Below are positions 9,854 to 18,725 of a stretch of 60,332 bases of DNA, piece by piece (the first letter of the stretch is position 1; the number at the start of each line of letters is the position of its first letter). The notes under the pieces are model-generated. The model saw only the letters and a list, made by a program, of their open reading frames with translations, had not been told where the DNA came from and made no database searches. The stretch comes from Pseudomonadota bacterium (GTDB taxonomy: Bacteria; Pseudomonadota; Gammaproteobacteria; Steroidobacterales; Steroidobacteraceae). Both the position numbers and the translations under genes were made by a program. The stretch lies in contig JAJZUT010000021.1 in NCBI GenBank assembly GCA_021847105.1, positions 1 to 60,332 on the forward strand, written 5' to 3'.

Positions 9854-10844
9854 TCGCACCGGCACGACCGGCAACCACGATCGTACGGCCACGCCGGAGC
9901 GCGCCGACCGCCGCGGCGAGGGAAGGAACGGCTGATGCGTGGCTTCGCTGAGTCCGCCTGCCGAGCTGCTGGCCCGGAACTCGACGCCCGGTCGGTGGAC
10001 TGGATGTGATGCACGAGCCTTGGCGCCGAGTGATCGAGCGCAGCTCATCCGTGCTTCCCGAATGCATGCGTACCTGTGCGGCGTGAGAGTTGCGGATGGT
10101 GCTCTGGAATGACGGTGGGCCCTGGGGGCTCCGTTCTCCTCTGCCTCGGGGCTGCAATGACCTTGAAGCCATCGCATGCCAAAGCACTGTCGAATCTCCA
10201 CTACCGAGGCGGGAGTTGCAACAAACCACGATCCGGTGGTCTCGCATGCGCGGGAAGGAGCAACTCGCTTTAAAATCCGCGGCTGATGGCGATGCGGACC
10301 ACAATTGCGACACGGTAAAATTACACAATCGGCTGCCAGCGCGGCCGCGCGCGTTGATGCCCGGCAGTGGCGCACGGGGTAGGCACGACGCACAAGAGTG
10401 GACCCGGGTTGGGTGCGCGAACTGCGTACAAGGCTGTCGCCCAGCGCAGTCGTCCTCTTCGGGCACAAGCGGTATCGTTGCCGGTACCCTCAGTTCGCTT
10501 GAACGATATCGAATCGGCGAAAACTTGCATCTGATGAAACGACGCGCTATTTTCCCAACCGCGAAGGGGCGGTGGGGATCTCGAGCCGGTCTGCAGGGAC
10601 CGGATAGGATGCGAGAAGGTCCACCAACGCGGCAGGTCAAAGTGACGGAGTCTGTCGCGAGCTAAAGCGTCGGAGAACCGCCGGGCGAATGCCGGCTGGC
10701 AGTACGGATCAGTCTGCTGGCGGCGACGTACGGAGAGCCAGACACCCATTGAGGACCGCCGAGTCCCGCGGTGTGGTAATAAGCCACCGTGTCACAGGCC
10801 ATCTGATCCGTATGTTGCGCACTAGCGCATCAGCGGAGTGGACT
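9854..10844. other. Long intergenic region without a recognised gene
   Basis: About 990 bp separate glpF from the AAA+ ATPase gene. Open frames exist on both strands but have Arg/Ser/Pro-rich low-complexity translations, no family motifs and no convincing ribosome binding sites, so I do not call a gene. Two short AT-rich patches (around 10268-10278 and 10314-10328) could be promoter elements. I saw no tRNA, insertion-sequence end or direct repeat. The region may be decayed or recently joined DNA. Confidence 0.4.
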
Positions 10845-12218
10845 GTGAATACCATTCATTTTGGCTGTCGATTTCAACGCACGCCGACTCAGGCGAGCGA
10901 GCATACGAGTTCCAATACGCTCGAATTCCCCGACCCGTCTGCGTCGCGTACGGAGTCGAATCAGCAGAGGGAGTCTTTACCCGGATCTGTCACGGAGCAA
11001 CTCGCTCTGGATTTGTATCCCCAGCCAACGGACCGGCGGAGACAGCGCGAGACACCGATCGGTTCTGAGACGTCGTCCGGATCTAACGGCGGCACCGAGA
11101 TCGATGGGGCAAGGAGACGGCTGGAGTCAGGGACTCGCAGCACCGTGAGTACGAGTGCCGGTGCCGCGCTCCTCGCTGCAGAGGAACGCGCGCTACGAAA
11201 AGACTCGTCTCTTGCAATCACGATTGCGGAAATTCTCGATGCCACGCCTGCGGACCTTGCGGGACGGGTTCGGGTCTTTTCGGCCGAAGATGTTCTGCGT
11301 GCCGACAGACTGCTAGAGACTTGTCGCCCATCCGATCGGGAGCGCTTCAGAGCGACTCTACGCACAGCGATTCGGCACGGCGGCTACCGCACGCTATTCC
11401 CAACCGACATTGAACTGCCGGCACTGGATAAGAAATTCGCCAATTTCTCAGAAGTCCTCCGGTTTCTCAATTGCGAGTTGACGTGTGCGGCGCGGGTCAA
11501 GGATCCAGCCGATGCTCACATCGATCCCATCCTGCTGGTCGGTCCGCCCGGTGTCGGCAAGACGCATTTCGCGCGCGCGGTGGCACGTGCGCTGCAGCTA
11601 CCGTTCCGGGTGTATTCGGCGGGAGACGCGCAAGAGGCCATGCAGCTGACGGGAACAGATGGCGCATATTCGAATTCGCGACCGGGATTGGTGTTCAATC
11701 TCCTGGCTGCGTACGATAGCGCCTCAGCGGTACTGGTGATCGACGAGATCGAGAAGATCAGTCCGTATTCCTCGCCAGGGAGGGACACGCCGATTAATTC
11801 GCTTCTCGACCTCATGGAACCTTCGAGTGCCGAACGGTATCGCGATCAGTGTGTCCAGCTGCAGTTCGATGCAAGCAAATTACTCATCATTTGCACGGCC
11901 AATGATACCGAGTCGATTCCGGCACCCCTGCTTTCCAGGTTGACTCGCTTCGACATTCCACTGCCAAGCCAATCGCAGCTGCGTTTGATTGCGAGTGAGT
12001 ACTTTCAATCACTGAAGGAAAAGCACCACTGCCGGCCAGAGCTTTCTCTCGATCCAACGGATCTTGAGCAGATCACTGCCAACGGAGCGCTCGACGTGCG
12101 CGCGCTGGTTTCGATGGTTCGTCAGGCATTCGGAGTGGCAATTCGGGAGGACTCCGCCGTCGTTCGCTTACGACGAAAAAAGGCGGTGTGTTCTCGTCCC
12201 AGGATTGGCTTCACGTGA
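10845..12218 (+). CDS. Stand-alone Lon-like AAA+ ATPase
   Basis: Counted from GTG 10845 the protein has 457 residues. Its AAA+ module carries Walker A GPPGVGKT (233-240), Walker B VLVIDEIEK with D300/E301, sensor-1 IICTAND (Asn353), a probable arginine finger in PAPLLSRLTRF, and a sensor-2-like ALDVRALV. The layout and wording (EIEKIS, LMEPSS, PAPLLSR) follow the ATPase of Lon proteases. However, no Ser-Lys protease domain or Lon N-domain is present. The first ~200 residues are Ser/Thr/Arg-rich and unrecognised. The frame opens further up at 10689, but GGAG six bases before GTG 10845 and the poor composition upstream favour this start. The gene is isolated and less GC-rich than its neighbours. 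Its role is unknown. Confidence 0.75.
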   Translation: MNTIHFGCRFQRTPTQASEHTSSNTLEFPDPSASRTESNQQRESLPGSVTEQLALDLYPQPTDRRRQRETPIGSETSSGSNGGTEIDGARRRLESGTRSTVSTSAGAALLAAEERALRKDSSLAITIAEILDATPADLAGRVRVFSAEDVLRADRLLETCRPSDRERFRATLRTAIRHGGYRTLFPTDIELPALDKKFANFSEVLRFLNCELTCAARVKDPADAHIDPILLVGPPGVGKTHFARAVARALQLPFRVYSAGDAQEAMQLTGTDGAYSNSRPGLVFNLLAAYDSASAVLVIDEIEKISPYSSPGRDTPINSLLDLMEPSSAERYRDQCVQLQFDASKLLIICTANDTESIPAPLLSRLTRFDIPLPSQSQLRLIASEYFQSLKEKHHCRPELSLDPTDLEQITANGALDVRALVSMVRQAFGVAIREDSAVVRLRRKKAVCSRPRIGFT

Positions 12219-12410
12219 TGCGCTCCGGTTCGCCTCGGGTGTTCGCAGCGCAGTGTGACCGCGGCGGCTTCCCGATGTTAAAGCCCGTCTCTGCGGATCA
12301 GAAGACCATTCCTCGCGGGATTCAGGCGTCGCGATAATGCGGGCGGGGCGTCACCTTCGACGCGACGCCCGGGTTACTGAAGGATACGGTCCGCGCTTGC
12401 CTTGGAGAGC
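12219..12410. other. Convergent gap after the AAA+ gene
   Basis: There is no gene here. A GC-rich inverted repeat GGGCGTC (12346-12352) / GACGCCC (12364-12370) with an 11-base loop could end transcription of the AAA+ gene, but it has no T-run. Confidence 0.3.
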
Positions 12411-12451
12411 AAAAAGAAAGGGCTCCGGTCGGCATCAGCCGGCCGGAGCCC
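12411..12451 (-). terminator. Rho-independent terminator of the TonB-dependent receptor gene
   Basis: A 14-bp stem (12420-12433 with 12438-12451, one G-T pair) closes on a 4-base ATCA loop. On the minus strand the stem is followed at once by a T-rich run (the complement of AAAAAGAAAG at 12411-12420). It lies 19 bp beyond the receptor's stop codon and is the clearest intrinsic terminator in the window. Confidence 0.9.
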
Positions 12452-12469
12452 TGGGCTCAGCTCATCGGC

Positions 12470-15223
12470 TCAGAAGTGGTAACCCCACTCCAGTCCCACC
12501 ACGCGCGGACGAAGTGGCGTCTGCGCGATGATGAACTGGTCTGAGCTGATGAAGGTACTCGCGTGCGAATTGGCGAGGTTTTGACCGTAGAGGTGCAGGT
12601 ACCAGTCCCCCTTATCCACTCCGACGGAGGCGTCATAGGTCGAGTAGGCCGGATTGGCAAAGCGCAGACGCGCTGTACTGATGCTGCCGGTCTGAGCAAT
12701 GGTCGGATTCGCCCCAGCTTGGGTGTAGGACTGATCCTCGTGCGTGACGTCAAACTGCACGAACGGATAGTAGCCGTGAATCGGCACGAACTGGTAGCGA
12801 AGCCGCAGACTGAACTGCATCGGCGGAGAGTCGGCAGTCGGTGAGCCTACCGGACCGAATGGGTTGGTGACCGGAGTACAGGTTCCGCCACTGCAGACTT
12901 GCGTGATCGGCTTGCCGAAGTTTGCGCTGGCTGGATTATTGTCGATCAGAGCCGGCGAGTTAACCTGCTGACTGCGATTCCAGGAGGCGGCGGCCTGCAG
13001 CGTGAGGCCGCGTGCAAGACGAGCAATCAGCGAGGTCTCGATACCTTTGACTACGAAGTTCTGACCGTTCGTGTCGTAGAAAATGTTGCCGACTAGACCG
13101 GGATCAAAGAAAGAGATCTGTACGTTGTTCCAGTTTTCCCGGTAAATGGCTCCGTTCCATTCGACCCGATGATGGAACAGCACGGTCTTCCAGCCGAACT
13201 CGTTGTTCGTGAGGCTGTCCGAGGAGTATGACTTCGGAACGGCATACTGCGGGACCCCATCGGGTCCGAGGGCATGCAATGTGCCGCCGTTCTGGTTAAA
13301 GCCGCCCGGGCGATAGCCCTGCGAGAACGTGTAGTACACCATGATGTTCGGCGTGATGTGCCAGGACAGGTTGGCACGGCTGCGGAAGCCGGATTCGGTG
13401 TTGTGCAGGTTCTGGGCGTTCAGGTTATAGGAGTAGGTCGGATAGTCGGCGCAACCACCCGCTGGCGTGCCAGCCTGGAAGCAGCCGAAGCTGCTCGTGA
13501 CGCTGCCAACGGAGGAATTGTCGAAGCGGAAGTGACGCGTGCCAACTGTGGCGATTAGTACGTGAGGAATGATGTCGTAGCTGGCAGATAGGTAAAATGC
13601 CAGCTGCTTCGTCTCACGCATGGTGTCTTGGTAGAACGAGCTGTTTGGCGTCTGCAAGCCGGGGCTTTGCACGGTCGTGCCCGGCACGGTGCCAATGGTG
13701 GCGAAACAGCCGCTGTTGCCGGGCGAGCCGGCCGGCGCATTGCTGGTGCAACTCGGTACCGTGCGGTAACGCCAATCGGTCTGGTCGTAGAGCTTGATGT
13801 CGTTGTAGTACACGCCGACAATACCACGCAGTCGCCACGAGTCCGGAGTGCTCAGGCGGAACTCGTTCTGGAAATTCGTATTGCGCTCGTTTGAGTGCCA
13901 GATCGAGCTCGGTGAGAAGCAAGTGGAAACGAGGTTGTTGTTGTAGCCGGTGCCGGGGCCGTAGCACTGATAGTAGTCCGCGTAGACGCCGCGGGCATAG
14001 TTGGTGTAATCGCCGATCTGTTCAACGTTGCGCACCAGATAGCCGCCCGTGTATACGGCGCGCAGATCGCCGATGCGGCCATGCACCGTCCAGGCCGTGT
14101 TCTCGAAGCGATCCTTGTTGTAGGAATTGTTGAACAGCGTCACCTCGAGCGGCGAGAGCTTCTGGCCGCCCGAACCGTAGGGCTGATCGTAGAACACGCC
14201 CTGTGCATCCATGTTCTGGTAAGACTGGGTGATCAGTGCGTTCCAGTCGTCGTTGAATTTGTAGAGCAGTTCGACGCGCGTGCCTTTGTAGGTCACCGGG
14301 TTGATGTGGTTGGCGGCGATACTGTAGTTGTTGATTACCGGGCTGCCAGGCGGGACGCACCAGCCGTTGTTCGGTAATCCGTTCGGGCACTGGCCATTCA
14401 CTGCCGGGTAGTTGGCGTAATGGATGCCGATATCGGTGTTTTCGCGGGCAAAGGTGGCAGGTACATTGTTGATGTAGCCACCCTCGTTGTCTTCGTAAAT
14501 GACCGCGCGCACCGCCATCTTGTCGCGGATGAGCGGCAGGTTCACCACTGCCGACACATTGGTGTTTGGGTCGCCGTGCGCCGTCACGCTATATCCGGCC
14601 TTGACGTTTCCCTCGGTGCGGTTCAGTCGCGGCTTGTTCGTGATGTAGCGGATCACACCCGCCTCGGCGCCGGCACCGAACAGGGTGCCCTGCGGGCCCT
14701 CGAGCACTTCGATGCGATTCAGGTCCACCGCATAAATGTCGAGGTTACGGTTGGGCATCTGCACCGATTCGTTGTCGAGGTATACCGCGACGTTCGGCCA
14801 CAAGCCGGTCGAGCCGCTGCCCTGGCTCGCCTGGGAACCCGCTGACAGTCCCCGCATGAACACTTCGTCTTGTCCGGGTCCGTTGTTCGCCGTGGTGACA
14901 TTGGGCAGGAATTTGACGAAATCGTTGAATGTTGCGACGTTCATCTGCGTGAGCGCCCGCGAGGTCAGCGCCTGCATTGCAATCGGCACGTCTTGCATGT
15001 TCTCGCGCCGACGGGTGGCGGTGACGATGATCTCCGCAAGCGCTTCGCTTCCGGAGGATGCCTTGGCTGCCGTTGTGGATGGAGCTGCGGGCGCGGCGGC
15101 GCTCGACTGAGCCGGGCTTTGACCGGTTGACGTCGCAGCGCTTGCCGCGTGCGCCGCGGTGAAGGCACTCAGGGAGACGCCGCTCAACAGGGCAGCCACC
15201 GCATAGTAAACCTTCGAGTTCAT
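12470..15223 (-). CDS. TonB-dependent outer-membrane receptor
   Basis: A 917-residue protein with a cleavable signal peptide (hydrophobic segment ending around AHAAS, near residue 27). A low-complexity Ala/Ser/Pro/Thr stretch follows, then the plug domain beginning EIIVTATRRRENMQDVPIA and including IEVLEGPQGTLFGAGAEAG. The rest is a beta-barrel ending in the terminal aromatic pattern GLEWGYHF. Such receptors bring scarce or bulky ligands across the outer membrane using TonB energy. The substrate cannot be read here. The choline-region context allows an organic substrate, but siderophore or cobalamin uptake is not excluded. The corrinoid enzymes of this window would need cobalamin. It is a single-gene transcript with its own terminator. 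Confidence 0.9.
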   Translation of the reverse strand: MNSKVYYAVAALLSGVSLSAFTAAHAASAATSTGQSPAQSSAAAPAAPSTTAAKASSGSEALAEIIVTATRRRENMQDVPIAMQALTSRALTQMNVATFNDFVKFLPNVTTANNGPGQDEVFMRGLSAGSQASQGSGSTGLWPNVAVYLDNESVQMPNRNLDIYAVDLNRIEVLEGPQGTLFGAGAEAGVIRYITNKPRLNRTEGNVKAGYSVTAHGDPNTNVSAVVNLPLIRDKMAVRAVIYEDNEGGYINNVPATFARENTDIGIHYANYPAVNGQCPNGLPNNGWCVPPGSPVINNYSIAANHINPVTYKGTRVELLYKFNDDWNALITQSYQNMDAQGVFYDQPYGSGGQKLSPLEVTLFNNSYNKDRFENTAWTVHGRIGDLRAVYTGGYLVRNVEQIGDYTNYARGVYADYYQCYGPGTGYNNNLVSTCFSPSSIWHSNERNTNFQNEFRLSTPDSWRLRGIVGVYYNDIKLYDQTDWRYRTVPSCTSNAPAGSPGNSGCFATIGTVPGTTVQSPGLQTPNSSFYQDTMRETKQLAFYLSASYDIIPHVLIATVGTRHFRFDNSSVGSVTSSFGCFQAGTPAGGCADYPTYSYNLNAQNLHNTESGFRSRANLSWHITPNIMVYYTFSQGYRPGGFNQNGGTLHALGPDGVPQYAVPKSYSSDSLTNNEFGWKTVLFHHRVEWNGAIYRENWNNVQISFFDPGLVGNIFYDTNGQNFVVKGIETSLIARLARGLTLQAAASWNRSQQVNSPALIDNNPASANFGKPITQVCSGGTCTPVTNPFGPVGSPTADSPPMQFSLRLRYQFVPIHGYYPFVQFDVTHEDQSYTQAGANPTIAQTGSISTARLRFANPAYSTYDASVGVDKGDWYLHLYGQNLANSHASTFISSDQFIIAQTPLRPRVVGLEWGYHF

Positions 15224-15503
15224 CGTAATAGACCCCTATGGACTGTTATGACTTGTGGGAGACGTGGAGCAGATTCGGCCGTATTTGAAGCATGACGGCC
15301 CCACTGTGCCTTTGAGATTAGAGTCTAAGTGCACCTGGCGCGATTGAATGAATGCGCCAATTCACGTGAATCCGTCTGTCGTGCAAGCACTGTTGAGCAC
15401 GGCAGCGATAGTCAACGATGACGAGATTGTGCCTGTCCGTTGGTCTGGTGGCAACGCTGGCAATTTCGAGTGTGCGGCAAGGCCCGTTGCATGGGAGTCG
15501 CCG

Positions 15504-16616
15504 TTATGGTTGCGTCTGCGGCGACTGGATTTCATAGACCCGTGCGTGAGCGATGTCGCTGGTACCGTTCCCCTGCGGCTGCATGCGGTGATGAGACGGA
15601 GAGAAGCCGTATGCGTCTTTGAACTGGCGAGAAAAATGTGCGCAGTCGGCGAATCCTGCCTCAATGGCAATCTCCGTCACGGAACGGTCGGTATTTTCAA
15701 TCAGCCAGTTGGCGTAGCGCAGACGCAATTGGCGGTATGTCGAGGCCGGTCCCATGCCGAGGTGGCCGCGGCAAAGCCGCTCGAGCTGGCGAACGGACAC
15801 TCCCAGTTCGCTGGCGATGGTGGCAACGGAGATGGGGCGCGTCAGATTCTGTTCCATCAGCAGCAATGCGCGCCGAACGCGCGGCTCGCCGACGCTTTCT
15901 GACAGCGGTGGGTGCGGTTGCGCGTCGTTGCCTTCACGCGGTCCGTCGAACAGCAACACCTGGCTTGCTTTGTAGGCTGTCGCTCGACCTAGATGACGTT
16001 CGATCAGATGGGAGGCGAGGGCGGCGGCGCCGGCGCCGCCGGCGCAGGTGATGCGCGGCCCGTCGGCGAGGAACAGACGGTCAGCGACCACGTCGTGATC
16101 TGGGAACGTCTCGCGGAAATCCTGATAGTGATACCAGCTGACGCAGGAGCGTCGTCCGCGCATCAGTCCGGCACGACACAGGATGAAGCTACCGGTGCAG
16201 ATCCCGATCAGTGGGACGCCGGATTTGGCGAGTTCACGCAGATATGCGCTGGTGGCCTCATCGATCTGCGGGCCGGCATGCAAGATGCCTCCGACTACCA
16301 CGGCGTAATCCAAGTTAGGCGCCGCGAGCAGGCTGCTTGTCGGCTGAACCGTCACCCCGCAGCTGGCCGGTATCGGGGCTCGCCGAGAGGACATGATCGA
16401 CCAATGCACCCGTACGGGACGGCTACGGTCGCCTTCGTCCGCCGCAAGCCTCAGGTGATCGACGAACACCCCGAATGCCGACAAGGTGAAATGTTCGGCG
16501 AGGATGATGCCGACTCGCAGAGACGGGCCTTGCGCTGCTTCCGCCGTCGGCTTTCGAGCTCCGGTCTTCTGCAGCATTGAACGGTTACTCAAGCGGTCCT
16601 GATCCCCCTGGCTCAT
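15504..16616 (-). CDS. GlxA-family AraC-type transcriptional regulator
   Basis: A 370-residue protein with an N-terminal DJ-1/PfpI-like domain (about 32-215, including the nucleophile-elbow-like GICTGSFIL) and a C-terminal AraC double helix-turn-helix (about 265-350, with ASELGVSVRQLERL and AGFADCAHFSRQFKDAYGFSP). This architecture is shared by GbdR, CdhR and related regulators of choline, carnitine and arginine catabolism. The translated order puts it downstream of a second GlxA-type regulator on the same strand, with about 120 bp of AT-rich DNA (16617-16739) that probably holds its own promoter. The ligand is unknown. Confidence 0.8.
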   Translation of the reverse strand: MSQGDQDRLSNRSMLQKTGARKPTAEAAQGPSLRVGIILAEHFTLSAFGVFVDHLRLAADEGDRSRPVRVHWSIMSSRRAPIPASCGVTVQPTSSLLAAPNLDYAVVVGGILHAGPQIDEATSAYLRELAKSGVPLIGICTGSFILCRAGLMRGRRSCVSWYHYQDFRETFPDHDVVADRLFLADGPRITCAGGAGAAALASHLIERHLGRATAYKASQVLLFDGPREGNDAQPHPPLSESVGEPRVRRALLLMEQNLTRPISVATIASELGVSVRQLERLCRGHLGMGPASTYRQLRLRYANWLIENTDRSVTEIAIEAGFADCAHFSRQFKDAYGFSPSHHRMQPQGNGTSDIAHARVYEIQSPQTQP

Positions 16617-16739
16617 ATCATCCGTGAATCACCAGAAGGACGCAAGGTCTCTGCAGAATGTCAAAAATATCGTTTTAAATCAATAGTATACGGCAGCATG
16701 GTCGACGGCCCTGTGACCGCTTCAGCCTTGACTGAACAT

Positions 16740-17744
16740 TCAGGTGCTTCCGGCTTGTGATGTCGCAACTTGGGTTCCGGCGTCGGATTGCGGACGGCGT
16801 TCCTGGCGAGGAGGGTGGCCGTAGAGCGCGCGGTAGGAGCGGCTGAAGTGGCACGCGGAGCGAAAACCGCAGGCCACGGTGATGTCCATCACCGGCATGG
16901 CGGTCTGGCGCAGCAGTTCGCGTGCGCGGCGTAGCCGCACAGTGGTGTAGTACTGCGCCGGCGTGACACCGAGGTTGCGGCGAAACAGGCGCTGAAGTTG
17001 CCGATGGGAAATGCCACTGAGCCGAGCCAGCTCCTCGAGGGAGAGCGGATCTTCAACGTTCGCTTCCATCAGCGCCGCAGCCTGTGCGACGGAGGGATGG
17101 CTGCCGCTGAGGCGTGCGGCGAGCGGGATGTGCTGATGGTCATTGCTGCTGCGGATGCGCTCGACGATAAATTCCTCGGAAATCCCGGCTGCGATGGTCT
17201 TGCCGACGCGCGGAGTGATCATGTGCAGCACCATATCAAGCGGCGCGACGCCGCCGGTGCACGTGCAGCGGTCTCGATCGATGACAAACAGGTCTGAGCT
17301 GAAGTTGATGCGCGGGAATTTCTCGCGCAGCCCCGGCAGGCTTTCCCAGTGGATTGAGCAGCGGTAGCCGTCGAGCAGGCCTGCCTCGGCGAGCGCATAC
17401 GAGCCGGTGCAGAGTGCGCCAATGATGATTGGATGTCGGGCGACGCGGCGCAGCAGCCGGATCAGCTGGCTGTCGACCGCCTGTGGAACGTTGATGCCAC
17501 CGCACAGAAACAGAATGTCCGGCAGATCGGTCTCCTCGAGCCGCCGCGTCGGAGTTACGGTGAGGCCATTGCTTGCGGTGACCGGCTCGCCGCTCAACGA
17601 GTAGACTGACCAGCGATACACCTCGCGCCCGGCCAGATAGTTGGCCATGCGCAGCGGTTCGACCGCGCTCGAGAACGCGATCATCGAAAAGTTGCGCAGG
17701 GTGAAGAAGCCAAAATGGCTGGCTGAAATCGGAGCGGAGCACAC
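16740..17744 (-). CDS. GbdR-like AraC-family regulator (glycine betaine/dimethylglycine response)
   Basis: A 334-residue protein with a DJ-1/PfpI-like sensor domain (about 8-190; FSSAVEPLRMAN, GALCTGSYALAEAGLLDG, CSIHWESLPGL, TCTGGVAPLDM) and a C-terminal AraC DNA-binding domain (about 220-315; SGISHRQLQRLFRRNLGVTP, CGFRSACHFSRSYRALYG). From memory, these segments run closely parallel to Pseudomonas GbdR, which activates glycine betaine and dimethylglycine catabolism when it binds those compounds. The gene lies 90 bp after choV on the same strand, beside transporters and demethylation genes expected in such a regulon. The family likeness is strong; the ligand is inferred. Confidence 0.75.
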   Translation of the reverse strand: MCSAPISASHFGFFTLRNFSMIAFSSAVEPLRMANYLAGREVYRWSVYSLSGEPVTASNGLTVTPTRRLEETDLPDILFLCGGINVPQAVDSQLIRLLRRVARHPIIIGALCTGSYALAEAGLLDGYRCSIHWESLPGLREKFPRINFSSDLFVIDRDRCTCTGGVAPLDMVLHMITPRVGKTIAAGISEEFIVERIRSSNDHQHIPLAARLSGSHPSVAQAAALMEANVEDPLSLEELARLSGISHRQLQRLFRRNLGVTPAQYYTTVRLRRARELLRQTAMPVMDITVACGFRSACHFSRSYRALYGHPPRQERRPQSDAGTQVATSQAGST

Positions 17745-17834
17745 CGGAGTATTCCTAACTGTGCGAAAGGCGTGTGACGGTGCCGGTCGAGCCGGCCTTG
17801 GCAGTAACGGTAGCCGTGCCTGAACTGCCGCGCA

Positions 17835-18725
17835 TTACGAGGCGGCTCGGGCAGTGCATTCCTTGAATGCGGTATTGGGGTTGACGCGGCGGACGAATTC
17901 GCTGACGTAATCGTTTGCGGGATGCTCGACGATCTCGCGGGCGGTTCCGGTCTGCACGATCCGTCCACCTTCCAGGATCGAGACGCGGTCGCCGAGCTTC
18001 AGCGCCTCCTCGAGATCGTGACTGACGAATACGATGGTCTTGTGCAGTCGCTCCTGCAGCGCGAGCAGCTCATCCTGCAGTTTGTTGCGGATCAGCGGAT
18101 CGAGCGCCGAGAACGGCTCGTCCATCAAAAGGATCTCTGCGTTCGTGGCGAGCGCCCGTGCCAGACCGACTCGTTGTTGCATGCCGCCGGAGAGCTCGTG
18201 ACAGTGACGGTCCGCCCATTGACTCAGGCCGACCAGCTCGAGCTGCTCCTCGATGATGCGCTGACGCTGCTCGGCCGGCTCAGCACGCAGTTCGAGACCA
18301 AAGCCGACATTCTCACGTACGGTCCGCCACGGCAACAGGGCGAACTGCTGAAAAACCATGGCAACGCGCTGGCGACGCACTCGGCGCAGTGTTGCCGCGT
18401 CGCAGTGCGCGACGTCCACCATCGTGTCCCCGTCGCGCACCAAAACCTCTCCCCGGGTCACCGGGTTCAGGCCGTTGATGGCGCGCAGCAGCGTGGACTT
18501 GCCGGAGCCGGACAGGCCCATCAGCACCGAAATCTGGCCTCGTTCGACCGTGAGGTTCGCATTGCTGATGCCGAGGATCACCCCCGTGCGCTCGGCGATC
18601 TCGCTGCGCGACAGACCGGACTCGAGCGCATTCAGTGCGTCCCGAAGTGCCGTTCGGGCACGACGCACCGACAGCCCCGGTGGTGGGAAAAGGATATCGA
18701 CGTTGCGTAATTCGAGTGCGATCAC
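17835..18725 (-). CDS. choV: Choline/glycine betaine ABC transporter, ATP-binding protein
   Basis: A 296-residue ABC ATPase of the quaternary-ammonium (ProV/ChoV) type. Walker A GLSGSGKST is at 70-78, the Q-loop is in VFQQFALLPW, the signature LSGGMQQR is at 178-185 and Walker B ILLMDEP is at 198-204, followed by FVSHDLEEALKLGDRV. The N-terminal region with ESGLSRSEIAERTG is typical of ChoV. The protein ends soon after the ABC domain and lacks the CBS pair found in ProV/OpuAA, as in ChoV. Its start overlaps the permease stop by 4 bp, so the two are coupled. No periplasmic binding protein gene is seen nearby. Confidence 0.85.
   Translation of the reverse strand: MIALELRNVDILFPPPGLSVRRARTALRDALNALESGLSRSEIAERTGVILGISNANLTVERGQISVLMGLSGSGKSTLLRAINGLNPVTRGEVLVRDGDTMVDVAHCDAATLRRVRRQRVAMVFQQFALLPWRTVRENVGFGLELRAEPAEQRQRIIEEQLELVGLSQWADRHCHELSGGMQQRVGLARALATNAEILLMDEPFSALDPLIRNKLQDELLALQERLHKTIVFVSHDLEEALKLGDRVSILEGGRIVQTGTAREIVEHPANDYVSEFVRRVNPNTAFKECTARAAS

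Noticed and set aside
8885..10640. Long minus-strand open frames of 527 and 293 codons covering glpF and the following gap
   Set aside because: They run antisense to the clear glpF gene, have low-complexity Arg/His/Pro/Ser-rich translations and show no family motif. They are expected shadows in GC-rich DNA.
15318..15328. Short palindrome TTAGA-G-TCTAA upstream of the TonB receptor gene
   Set aside because: It is only 5+5 bases with no second copy or matching regulator, too weak to call an operator.
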